Assembly (NCBI GenBank): GCA_023387965.1
Contig: JAEWHE010000015.1
Coordinates: 1-64,000 of the forward strand
Origin: Bacteroidota bacterium
GTDB lineage: Bacteria; Bacteroidota; Bacteroidia; Flavobacteriales; Flavobacteriaceae
Length of the DNA: 64,000 nucleotides
Reading direction: 5' to 3'
This document shows, piece by piece, positions 51,901-58,949 of the stretch (position 1 is the first letter of the stretch; every line of letters starts with the position of its first letter). The notes under the pieces were generated by a model. The model was not told the origin of the DNA, did no database searches, and worked only from the letters and a program-made list of their open reading frames with translations. Position numbers and translations under genes: made by a program.

Positions 51901-52272
51901 ATGCGATTTCAAGATTTATTAGCCTATAAAAAATCATTCGCTTTGGCAATGAAAGTCTTCGAATTATCGAAATCATTTCCTAAGGAAGAGATTTATTCCT
52001 TAACAGACCAGATTCGACGCTCATCAAGAAGTGTGTCGGCAAATATTGCAGAAGCTTACCGAAAACGTGTTTATCCTAAACATTTTCATAGCAAACTTAC
52101 AGATTGCGATGCTGAAAATTCAGAAACTCAAGTTTGGATAGAATTTGCGTACAATTGCAACTATATTTCTGTCGAAATTTATGACGAACTGATAATTGAA
52201 AATAGTGAGATTGGAAAATTAATAAATTATATGATTCTCAATCCGGCAAAGTTCGGTGCTACAATTAACTAA
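51901..52272 (+). CDS. Four helix bundle protein (TIGR02436 / S23 family)
   Basis: 123 residues, all-helical. Signature: FQDLLAYKKSFALAMKVFEL in helix 1, then FPKEEIYSLTDQIRRSSRSV and SANIAEAYRKR, then a third helix with DAENSETQVWIEFA. The family includes proteins encoded in intervening sequences of 23S rRNA genes and is structurally like the Avd accessory proteins of diversity-generating retroelements. Here it is not in an rRNA gene. It sits alone between ruvC and hemW and is bounded by perfect inverted repeats, so I infer it arrived as a cassette. Confidence 0.9.
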   Translation: MRFQDLLAYKKSFALAMKVFELSKSFPKEEIYSLTDQIRRSSRSVSANIAEAYRKRVYPKHFHSKLTDCDAENSETQVWIEFAYNCNYISVEIYDELIIENSEIGKLINYMILNPAKFGATIN

Positions 52273-52296
52273 ATAACCGATTATTAAAAACTTATT

Positions 52297-52338
52297 ACTG
52301 AACACTGATTACAGAACACTGACTACTGAACACTAAAA
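52297..52338 (+). repeat. Right inverted repeat of the four-helix-bundle cassette
   Basis: ACTGAACACTGATT, an imperfect middle copy (ACAGAACACTGACT), and ACTGAACACTAAAA. The last ends directly at the hemW ATG. The outer two are exact reverse complements of the left units. Confidence 0.85.
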
Positions 52339-53469
52339 ATGGCGGGAATCTACATCCATATACCTTTTTGTAAACAAGCGTGTCATTATTGCGACTTTCA
52401 TTTTTCGACTTCAATGAAGAAGAAGGACGAGATGGTTTTGGCTTTGACCAAAGAATTGCAATTGCGTAAAAATGAGATTTCGGAACAGGTTGAAACGATA
52501 TATTTTGGCGGAGGAACGCCGTCAGTATTGCAGATTTCAGAGATTCAGTTTTTGATTGATGAGGTATATCGGAACTACGATGTTGCCGAAAATCCAGAAA
52601 TCACGCTTGAAGCCAACCCAGATGATTTGTCGGAAAATCGAATTAGGGAATTATCGAATTCGCCAATAAATCGCCTTTCCATTGGGATTCAGTCTTTTTT
52701 TGAAGATGATTTGAAGATGATGAACCGTGCCCATAATTCGGCGGAAGCCAAAAAATCTTTGGAAATTGCGACAAGATATTTCGACAACATTTCAATTGAT
52801 CTGATTTATGGAATCCCTGGCTTGACTGATGAAATGTGGCGGGAAAATATTCAAACTGCTCTTGATTTTGGCGTTCCACATATTTCGAGTTATGCGTTGA
52901 CGGTGGAACCAAAAACGGCTTTGAAAAAATTAATTCAAACCGGAAAAATCGCGGAGCCGAAAGACGACGTCGCATCGGCACATTTTCAGATTTTGGTCGA
53001 TATGTTGCAAGAAAACGGTTTCATCCACTATGAACTATCGAATTTTGGTAAAGAAAATTATTTTTCAAAAAACAATTCGGCATATTGGTTGGGAAAAAAA
53101 TATCTCGGAATCGGACCTTCGGCTCATAGTTATGACGGTATTTCCAGAAGTTGGAATATTGCGAATAATTCGATTTATTTGAAAAAAATTTCAGAAAACA
53201 AGCTGCCAAATGAAGTCGAAATTTTATCGAAACAAGACCGTTACAATGAATATGTAATGACGGGTTTGCGAACTATTTGGGGTATTTCTTTGGAAAGAAT
53301 CGAAAATGAATTTGGAACAGATTTTTTAAAATATCTTCTCGAACAAGCCGAAAAATTTCTTGCTGATGATTTGCTTTCGATTGAAAATAATACACTCAAA
53401 ACTACTCGAAAAGGGAAGTTTTTGGCAGATGGAATTGCTTCAGATTTATTTTCGATAAATTTGAAGTAG
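52339..53469 (+). CDS. hemW: HemW-type radical SAM protein (coproporphyrinogen III oxidase-like)
   Basis: 376 residues. The radical SAM cluster motif is C11xxxC15xxC18 (FCKQACHYCDFHF). It also has IYFGGGTPSVLQ, LEANPDDLSE and NRLSIGIQSFFEDDL, followed by the C-terminal HemW domain (ISLERIENEFG). HemW proteins are thought to insert heme rather than act as oxygen-independent coproporphyrinogen oxidases; the name is by resemblance. The ATG directly follows the right repeat of the upstream cassette. Confidence 0.94.
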   Translation: MAGIYIHIPFCKQACHYCDFHFSTSMKKKDEMVLALTKELQLRKNEISEQVETIYFGGGTPSVLQISEIQFLIDEVYRNYDVAENPEITLEANPDDLSENRIRELSNSPINRLSIGIQSFFEDDLKMMNRAHNSAEAKKSLEIATRYFDNISIDLIYGIPGLTDEMWRENIQTALDFGVPHISSYALTVEPKTALKKLIQTGKIAEPKDDVASAHFQILVDMLQENGFIHYELSNFGKENYFSKNNSAYWLGKKYLGIGPSAHSYDGISRSWNIANNSIYLKKISENKLPNEVEILSKQDRYNEYVMTGLRTIWGISLERIENEFGTDFLKYLLEQAEKFLADDLLSIENNTLKTTRKGKFLADGIASDLFSINLK

Positions 53470-53472
53470 TAT

Positions 53473-53518
53473 AACCGCAAGGTTCGCAAAGATTTTACGC
53501 AAAGTACGCTAGACTTTG
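53473..53518 (+). repeat. Left inverted repeat of the GxxExxY cassette
   Basis: 46 bases starting AACCGCAAGGTTCGCAAAGA, three bases after the hemW stop. It is built of CGCAAAGnnC words about 11 bases apart. The reverse complement of 53922-53967 matches at about 36 of 46 positions by hand count. Confidence 0.8.
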
Positions 53519-53546
53519 TGGATTTAAATTAAAAGCCATTCAGATT

Positions 53547-53924
53547 ATGACAGAAAATGAATTGTCCAAAATTGTGTTTAATTGTGCGTTGAAAGTACAC
53601 CAAAATTTGGGGCCAGGATTACTGGAAAGTGCGTATGAAGAGTGCTTGTTTTATGAATTAAAAAAGACAGGCATACAGGTCGAGAAGCAAAAAGCTTTAC
53701 CTTTAATTTATGAGGAAATCAGACTAGATATTGGTTATCGTCTAGATTTAATAATTGAGAATAAGTTAGTTGTAGAAGTAAAGTCGTGCGAAGCACTTAA
53801 CGATGTTCATTTTGCACAATTGTTAACCTATTTGAAGCTGACAGATTGTAAATTAGGATTGCTAATCAACTTCAATGTAGCATTAATCAAGAACGGAATA
53901 AGAAGAATTGTAAATAACCTCTAA
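53547..53924 (+). CDS. GxxExxY protein (PD-(D/E)XK nuclease-like)
   Basis: 125 residues. Signature GPGLLESAYEECLFYEL holds the name-giving GxxExxY. The nuclease-like core is RLDLIIENKLVVEVKS (D-x(n)-ExK), followed by LLTYLKLTDCKLGLLINFN. The family (TIGR04256, related to PDDEXK_3) is frequent in Bacteroidota and other environmental bacteria; no function has been shown to my knowledge. It is a single gene bounded by inverted repeats different from those of the four-helix-bundle cassette nearby. Confidence 0.9.
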   Translation: MTENELSKIVFNCALKVHQNLGPGLLESAYEECLFYELKKTGIQVEKQKALPLIYEEIRLDIGYRLDLIIENKLVVEVKSCEALNDVHFAQLLTYLKLTDCKLGLLINFNVALIKNGIRRIVNNL

Positions 53925-53988
53925 AACCTTGCGAGCTTCGCGTGAAATCTTTGCGGACTTTGCGGTTCAATTTTACCGCAAAGTCCGC
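53922..53988 (+). repeat. Right inverted repeat of the GxxExxY cassette with extra hairpin
   Basis: 53922-53967 mirrors the left repeat. It overlaps a perfect 14-bp hairpin, GCGGACTTTGCGGT (53953-53966) with ACCGCAAAGTCCGC (53975-53988), loop of 8. The repeat begins inside the stop codon region of the gene. Confidence 0.8.
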
Positions 53989-54038
53989 CAAGCGTTATCC
54001 AAAAAAATGTTAGCTTTGAAGGAATAAATTATCTTTTT

Positions 54039-54818
54039 GTGAAAGCATCTGTTACTTCCCATAGCCAAACATTTGATGTAGATTTTTCAAAACCGCTCGA
54101 CATTTCCATCACGTTAACCAATACTGATGAAAATCCGATAGCGTGGTACATCGAAAAACCGAAAATTGAACCAGTGCGTTTTGGTTCCGAGGATTCGGAA
54201 TGGATCGGCAAAGTTTTGGAAGGAAAATCATCGACCAACTTCAATAATATTTTTTTCAATCCGCATGGCCACGGAACGCACACGGAATGTTTGGGTCATA
54301 TCACAAAGGAATTTTACAGCATTAACGACAGTCTCAAAACTTTTTTCTTTTTGACAGAATTGATTTCGGTTGAACCAACAAAAGTCGGTGAAGATTTGGT
54401 CATCACAAAAGAACAAATCGAAAAAGCATTAAACGGAAAAACTCCAGAAGCAATTGTAATCCGGACATTACCAAATTCAGTCGAAAAACTTTCGAAAAAA
54501 TATTGCAATACCAATCCACCTTATTTGGATGAAAAAGCGTCAGAATTCATCCGAAAAATCGGAATTAAACATTTGCTGATCGACCTGCCAAGCGTTGACA
54601 AAGAGCACGACGAAGGAAAATTATTGGCGCACAAAGCATTTTGGAATGTAAAAAATATAGAAAATCTAAACGAAGACGCTCGATTGGATTGTACCATAAC
54701 CGAAATGATTTTTGTAAAAGATGAAATTCAAGACGGAAGTTATTTGCTAAATCTCCAAATTGCTTCGTTTGAAAATGACGCGAGTCCAAGCAAACCTGTT
54801 TTGTATCAAATTCAATAG
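54039..54818 (+). CDS. Cyclase family protein (kynurenine formamidase-like)
   Basis: 259 residues from a GTG start. The metal site motif is HGHGTHTECLGH, a form of HxGTHxDxPxH. The C-terminal part has IKHLLIDLPSVDKEHDEGKL and LDCTITEMIFV, also typical. The family hydrolyses formyl or ring amide and ester bonds; the substrate here is unknown. Same direction as the following YjbR-like gene. Confidence 0.86.
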   Translation: MKASVTSHSQTFDVDFSKPLDISITLTNTDENPIAWYIEKPKIEPVRFGSEDSEWIGKVLEGKSSTNFNNIFFNPHGHGTHTECLGHITKEFYSINDSLKTFFFLTELISVEPTKVGEDLVITKEQIEKALNGKTPEAIVIRTLPNSVEKLSKKYCNTNPPYLDEKASEFIRKIGIKHLLIDLPSVDKEHDEGKLLAHKAFWNVKNIENLNEDARLDCTITEMIFVKDEIQDGSYLLNLQIASFENDASPSKPVLYQIQ

Positions 54819-54821
54819 CAA

Positions 54822-54890
54822 TTTCAAAATTCAATTTCAAACAGAGAATCTTTAAATAGTTCAATCTTTAAATTTTTCAATCCAAAAAAA
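54822..54890. repeat. Word-like repeats before the YjbR-like gene
   Basis: Repeated TTCAAAATTCAATTTCAAAC and AATCTTTAAATAGTTCAATC words fill the spacer up to the next ATG. Confidence 0.45.
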
Positions 54891-54892
54891 AA

Positions 54893-55258
54893 ATGAACAT
54901 CCAACAATATTTCGAATTTTGTCTCGCCAAAAAAGGCGTAACCGAACATTTCCCGTTTGACGAAGATACACTTGTCTTTAAATTGGGTGGAAAAATTTTT
55001 GCGCTTTCGTCATTGTCAGATTGGGAAAAAGGAAACCCGTCGGTCAATTTAAAGTGTGATCCGGACAAAGTGGATGATTTGCGTGCCGAATTTAGCGACG
55101 TGCTTCCGGGTTATCACATGAATAAAAAACATTGGAATACTGTGAAAATCAACGGTGATGTTTCGGATAAAAAATTGTGCGAACTTATTAATCATTCTTA
55201 CGATTTAGTTTTCAAAAGTTTAACGAAAAAATTGCAAATCGAAATATCAGAATTGTAA
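54893..55258 (+). CDS. MmcQ/YjbR family protein
   Basis: 121 residues, a single-domain double-wing-like protein. Typical features: GVTEHFPFDEDTLVFKLGGKIFA, NLKCDPDKVDDLRAEF and LPGYHMNKKHWNTVKING with the conserved HxNKKHW segment. The family is thought to bind DNA, but this is not proven. Cytoplasmic. Confidence 0.92.
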   Translation: MNIQQYFEFCLAKKGVTEHFPFDEDTLVFKLGGKIFALSSLSDWEKGNPSVNLKCDPDKVDDLRAEFSDVLPGYHMNKKHWNTVKINGDVSDKKLCELINHSYDLVFKSLTKKLQIEISEL

Positions 55259-55271
55259 ATTTGATAGTATT

Positions 55272-55321
55272 TTTGTTTAGTAAACTTTGTAACTTGGCTA
55301 CTTTGCCACTTTGAAACTCGA
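55272..55321. repeat. ACTTTG word array before the PH-domain gene
   Basis: AACTTTGTAACTTGGCTACT followed by TTGCCACTTTGAAACTCGAG: the word ACTTTG recurs every 10-12 bases up to the ATG. Confidence 0.5.
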
Positions 55322-55325
55322 GAAA

Positions 55326-56081
55326 ATGAACGAACATATCAAAAAATTTTTAAACGAAGAACAAGATCCGAAAGCGGTTGAAAAGATAACGGCGAAACTG
55401 ACGGATTTGCTGATGAAAAACGAGGAAATCGGGTACATTGCGGTTCAAAAAAAACCAGCGATCACGGTTTTTCCGGATAGCATTGTGATGACCAACAAAA
55501 GAATCATCATCTGCAAACCGAAGAATTTGGGACTTTCAATGGATTTTACGGATTATACCTGGGACGATGTTGTGGGAACTTTCGTAAAGGAAAATATTTT
55601 AGGCTCCGAATTTTCGTTTACGACCAAAACCGACTTGACGATTTCAATTGATTATATTCCGAAAATTCAGGCCCGAAAAATAAATACGTTTGCGAAAGAG
55701 CAATTGGACGTTTTAAAAAATGGCGCGACGATGATAGCAGAACCGATCATCGCAGAGCCTCAGACTTTTTTGGAAGAAGAACTAGAGGACGATATTTTTC
55801 CGAAAACAGCCGAAAAAGAGGCAGAACCTGAATCTATTGAAGAAGTGGAAACCGAAGAAGTTTCTGATTTTGCTGAAATTATTCCGGTTTCGCAATCTGG
55901 ATATCGCGATGAGAAGCAATTTCCGGATAAAAATCCTGCTTCAACCGAACGATCACTGAAAGATTTGTCGCAAGATGAACTGTTCGAAAAATTGCAGGGA
56001 TACAAAAAATTATTGGACAACGGCTTGATCCTCCAAGGTGAATACGACACGTTGAAAAAGGAAATTTTGACCCATATGTAA
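55326..56081 (+). CDS. PH-domain and SHOCT-domain protein
   Basis: 251 residues from the ATG at 55326; the TTG at 55311 is less likely. Residues 1-140 match the bacterial PH-like YokE pattern (VFPDSIVMTNKRIIICKP, WDDVVGTFVKEN, YIPKIQARKINTF). An acidic linker follows (about 145-205). The C-terminal 40 residues are a SHOCT motif (LFEKLQGYKKLLDNGLILQG, EYDTLKKEIL). No membrane segment. Role unknown. Confidence 0.85.
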   Translation: MNEHIKKFLNEEQDPKAVEKITAKLTDLLMKNEEIGYIAVQKKPAITVFPDSIVMTNKRIIICKPKNLGLSMDFTDYTWDDVVGTFVKENILGSEFSFTTKTDLTISIDYIPKIQARKINTFAKEQLDVLKNGATMIAEPIIAEPQTFLEEELEDDIFPKTAEKEAEPESIEEVETEEVSDFAEIIPVSQSGYRDEKQFPDKNPASTERSLKDLSQDELFEKLQGYKKLLDNGLILQGEYDTLKKEILTHM

Positions 56082-56122
56082 TTTAGGAAATAGCAATTAG
56101 CCAATAGGCAAAAGTTAAAAAT

Positions 56123-56160
56123 AAAAGCAGAAGATGATTAATTCAACTTCCGCTTTTTTA
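56123..56160. terminator. Bidirectional terminator between PH/SHOCT and DUF4407 genes
   Basis: AAAAGCAGAAG(ATGA) pairs with (TCAA)CTTCCGCTTTT; T runs on both strands. The flanks (TTAGCCAATAGGCAA and TTGCCTCTTGGCTGAT) are a further imperfect inverted repeat. Confidence 0.75.
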
Positions 56161-56185
56161 TTGCCTCTTGGCTGATTTCTAATGG

Positions 56186-57289
56186 CTAACCAAAAGTTCT
56201 CTTCTGTTTTTCTACGAAATTTTTGGATTGAAGTTCCAATAGTTCGTGCGCATTTTTTCGCTGTAAATTATAAAGTTCCCTGTCAGAAGCGATGTCTTCG
56301 TAAACTTTGTCATGCATTTGGGCACTTGTTTTCACCAAAAGTTCGCGTTGGTACTTGTCTTGGTTGATGGTTGCTTTGAAGGCCGTCTCCAAATCTTCCA
56401 ACTTAAAATCGTATTCACCTTTTGGCGAAAGCAATTTGGCGATAATTGGCGAAGTTTCAATCGCCAAAAATAAAAGCATGATGAAAAAAGAGGGTAACCA
56501 AGGCAAACTGTTCAAGGCGTTTATTCGCGCCATCAAACCATCAAAACCGTCGATAATCGGTTGGGTTTCATTAACTTTTTTGTCCAAATCAGCTTGTAAT
56601 TTTTTAGACGATTTTTCTAGTTCGGCAATTTTCGCGAGATTGGTTTTTCGCAAGGTGTCAAGTTCGGCTTTCGCCAAATCGTGCTTGGCGATTTTCTCTT
56701 TAAAAACTGGACCTTTTCCCAATTTTTTGGTTCCCGCAGTTCCTTCAGCTTCCGTTATATACGTCGTGTACAACGCACTTACTTCTTTCTCTTTCTTTGC
56801 AACTTCCGATTTCAGACTGTCAATTTGCGCTTTGTTTTTGTCCAAATCCGACTTGAAATAATTGGCGACTTCCTTTTTGTTGTTCAACGCCATCGCATTT
56901 TTTTCTTTCAACAAAACGGTGTTGATTTCCTTTTCGAAGATTTTTATTTCGAGCGGTTTTGAGATGACAATTGCAATGATGATTGCCAATGCGATTCGTG
57001 GTGTCGCCTGAAGAAATTCTGCCGAAAAACTATCTCGTTTTTTAATGGTGGAAACAATAAATCGGTCGAGATTGAAAATTAAAAATCCCCAAACCAACCC
57101 AAAGAAAATCGCAGAATAAATACTGTCGAAAACTGTAAAAAGTGCATAAGCACTGGCGATAAACGCCATGACGGCGGTAAAAAAAACGGTGGCTCCAATT
57201 CCGGCGAATTTGGTTTGTTCGCCATCAGAACAAGTGTCGAGAAGCTTTCTGTCGGCTCCAGAACAAAGAATAAAAAATTGTTTTAGCAT
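56186..57289 (-). CDS. DUF4407 domain membrane protein
   Basis: 367 residues from the ATG at 57289. It begins LKQFFILCSGADRKLLDTCS, the DUF4407 start, then four membrane helices: two near 30-75, one near 95-115 and one near 260-280. A long coiled coil lies between (about 140-240, with SLKSEVAKKEKEVSAL and repeated Lys/Glu/Leu). A charged helical C-terminus follows. Function unknown. Confidence 0.9.
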   Translation of the reverse strand: MLKQFFILCSGADRKLLDTCSDGEQTKFAGIGATVFFTAVMAFIASAYALFTVFDSIYSAIFFGLVWGFLIFNLDRFIVSTIKKRDSFSAEFLQATPRIALAIIIAIVISKPLEIKIFEKEINTVLLKEKNAMALNNKKEVANYFKSDLDKNKAQIDSLKSEVAKKEKEVSALYTTYITEAEGTAGTKKLGKGPVFKEKIAKHDLAKAELDTLRKTNLAKIAELEKSSKKLQADLDKKVNETQPIIDGFDGLMARINALNSLPWLPSFFIMLLFLAIETSPIIAKLLSPKGEYDFKLEDLETAFKATINQDKYQRELLVKTSAQMHDKVYEDIASDRELYNLQRKNAHELLELQSKNFVEKQKRTFG

Positions 57290-57418
57290 GATGATTGATG
57301 ATTTGTGCACGAGAAACGTGTCCCGCGCGTGATGATTGATGATGTTTGCAAATATAACGTCGGATTTTTGTTTTTGTTGTAGGTTGTTGATTTCTTGTTG
57401 GTTGAACGCATTTTGCGA

Positions 57419-57865
57419 TTAATTGGACAAAACTTCCGATTCGGTTTCAACTTGATTGACCAACTGACCTTGTTCGTATGATTTAATGCCGAGAAGTTTG
57501 CCGTTTTCATCGTAGAATTTCCAATCTCCTTGGTAATACCAATGCAGTTCTTCGTCAGTGACGCTAAGTTTCGTATTGCCTTGCGACATTACAGTTCCGT
57601 TCGGATAATAGTAAGTGGTGTGGCAAATTCCGTTTTTATATTTTTCTTTCCGATGTAGTTTTTTGTTGGCAAACCGTTTGTGCGTGCCTTTTTCGAAACC
57701 GTCTTTAAAACGACCGACCGTTTTGTAGGTCACCTTTGGAGTCGAAAAAGTATCGATCCATTTTCCGTGTCGTTCGTTGTTTTTTATTCGATTGGTTTTA
57801 CAACTCGAAAAAAGCAGCAACATGAAAATTGGTAAAATATTTTTTAGAAGATTTTTGACTGTCAT
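57419..57865 (-). CDS. Lipoprotein with MORN-like repeats
   Basis: 148 residues from the ATG at 57865; the longer frame passes through a repeat element and is rejected. MTVKNLLKNILPIFMLLLFSSC is a lipoprotein signal (lipobox FSSC). The mature protein has short repeats of the MORN/YwqK kind: RHGKWIDTF, GRFKDGFEKGTHKRF, YYPNGTVMSQGN and GDWKFYDENGKLLG. Such repeats often occur in envelope proteins; no function is known here. Confidence 0.82.
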   Translation of the reverse strand: MTVKNLLKNILPIFMLLLFSSCKTNRIKNNERHGKWIDTFSTPKVTYKTVGRFKDGFEKGTHKRFANKKLHRKEKYKNGICHTTYYYPNGTVMSQGNTKLSVTDEELHWYYQGDWKFYDENGKLLGIKSYEQGQLVNQVETESEVLSN

Positions 57866-57910
57866 AAGAATGTGGTTTATTACAAACTTAGCGAAATTAT
57901 CTGGGTTTGT

Positions 57911-58015
57911 TTGCGTTAGGGATGGAAGCGGCATCCTTTTATCAATCGCCTCGGTTTTCAACCCGAGGCAATTGATAAAAGATACAGCGGACAGCCCGAC
58001 CCGATTTTGCAGGGA
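57911..58015 (+). repeat. AGCGGA-box hairpin element, copy 9
   Basis: Box 1 GATGGAAGCGGCATCC, arms TTTTATCAATCGCCTCGG and CCGAGGCAATTGATAAAA (one mismatch) around a 9-nt loop, box 2 GATACAGCGGACAGCCCGAC. The arms resemble those of copy 4 (TTTATCAATTGCCT). It lies 3' of the TonB-C-like gene on the minus strand. Confidence 0.8.
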
Positions 58016-58054
58016 TTTTCTTTTTTGCAGAATGTTTGTAAATCGGGGAACGCC

Positions 58055-58086
58055 CAAAAAAAAATCCGCTCATTGCTGAACGGATT
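58055..58086 (-). terminator. Terminator of the peptidase / TonB-C-like operon
   Basis: Minus strand: AATCCGTTCA / TGAGCGGATT with a GCAA tetraloop, then nine T. Confidence 0.85.
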
Positions 58087-58091
58087 GTGTG

Positions 58092-58529
58092 TTACTCGAA
58101 TTGTAAGGTTAAGGGAAACATAAATGCGGTTCGCACGGGTTTGTCTTTGTCGTGACCGGGTTTCCATTTTGGCGAAAGTGCAAAAACGCGTTTGATTTCT
58201 TCGTTGATTCCAAAACCTGGGTCTTGGTTGAGTTTGACATTGCTTAAACTGCCGTCTTTTTCAACCACGAAGTTGATGACGAGTCGAACGGATTGGGTCA
58301 GTTCGTCGGGGAACATGAAATTGTTCATTACAAATTCGCCAAATTTTTGCAGACCTCCGGGAAATTCGGGCATTTGGTCAATTCCTCTGTAGATGTGGTT
58401 TTCTGGCAGATTCTCGGCTTTTGGTGATTTTTCTTTTGCCGGAACAACATCATATACTTTTTCTTGTGCGTTCACTTTCGTGAAATTTAGGGCGGATACT
58501 AAGATGCTTAAGGCGAATATTTTTTTCAT
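58092..58529 (-). CDS. Periplasmic protein with TonB C-terminal-like domain
   Basis: 145 residues with a cleavable signal peptide (MKKIFALSILVSALNFTKVNAQ). The domain after about residue 50 follows the TonB-C pattern of energy transducers: MPEFPGGLQKFGEFVMNNF, VRLVINFVVEKDGSLSNVKL and FALSPKWKPGHDKDKPVRTAFMFPLTLQF. No membrane anchor or Pro-rich stalk remains. It overlaps the upstream gene by four bases (ATGA), so the two are translated together. Confidence 0.88.
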   Translation of the reverse strand: MKKIFALSILVSALNFTKVNAQEKVYDVVPAKEKSPKAENLPENHIYRGIDQMPEFPGGLQKFGEFVMNNFMFPDELTQSVRLVINFVVEKDGSLSNVKLNQDPGFGINEEIKRVFALSPKWKPGHDKDKPVRTAFMFPLTLQFE

Positions 58530-58945
58530 TTTATCTTTTGGATGAGGTCAGAAATATTAAATTGCATTTTCATTTCTCTAACTGTGGCTACAGGGTTTCC
58601 GTTTGCGTCTTTTGCTGCGGTAAATTTGTCTTCAACTCGTTTTAGCGCATCGAAGGCATTCTTCACGGAACCGTAACCGGGATCAGATATTACTTTTATG
58701 TCGGAAATTGAGTTGTCTGCGTTTACCACGAACGTGATTAGAAGCGTGCCTTTTAAACGACTGTCATCTGGCATACGGTAATTTTTCTGAAGATATTTTG
58801 CGAATTTACTCCAATTGCCACCATCAAATCCTGCTTCTGTAACGACATTAGTCTGCAATGTAGTTTCTTCAGGAGTGTTTTCTTGAGAAAATCCAGAAAT
58901 GGAAATACCTACCATTACGAATAATGTAAAAATAATTTTTTTCAT
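58526..58945 (-). CDS. Periplasmic protein with diverged TonB C-terminal-like domain
   Basis: 139 residues from the ATG at 58945, with a signal peptide (MKKIIFTLFVMVGISISGFSQ). A domain similar to its neighbour follows: FAKYLQKNYRMPDDSRLKGT, LLITFVVNADNSISDIKVIS and DPGYGSVKNAFDALKRVED. The C-terminal half has drifted more. It begins 4 bases after the M20 peptidase stop, so all three genes form one operon. Substrate or partner unknown. Confidence 0.83.
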   Translation of the reverse strand: MKKIIFTLFVMVGISISGFSQENTPEETTLQTNVVTEAGFDGGNWSKFAKYLQKNYRMPDDSRLKGTLLITFVVNADNSISDIKVISDPGYGSVKNAFDALKRVEDKFTAAKDANGNPVATVREMKMQFNISDLIQKIK

Positions 58946-58949
58946 TTTC

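Noticed and set aside
57777..58079. 100-codon plus-strand frame across an AGCGGA element
   Set aside because: It covers the hairpin element and the start of the lipoprotein gene on the opposite strand; no family resemblance.
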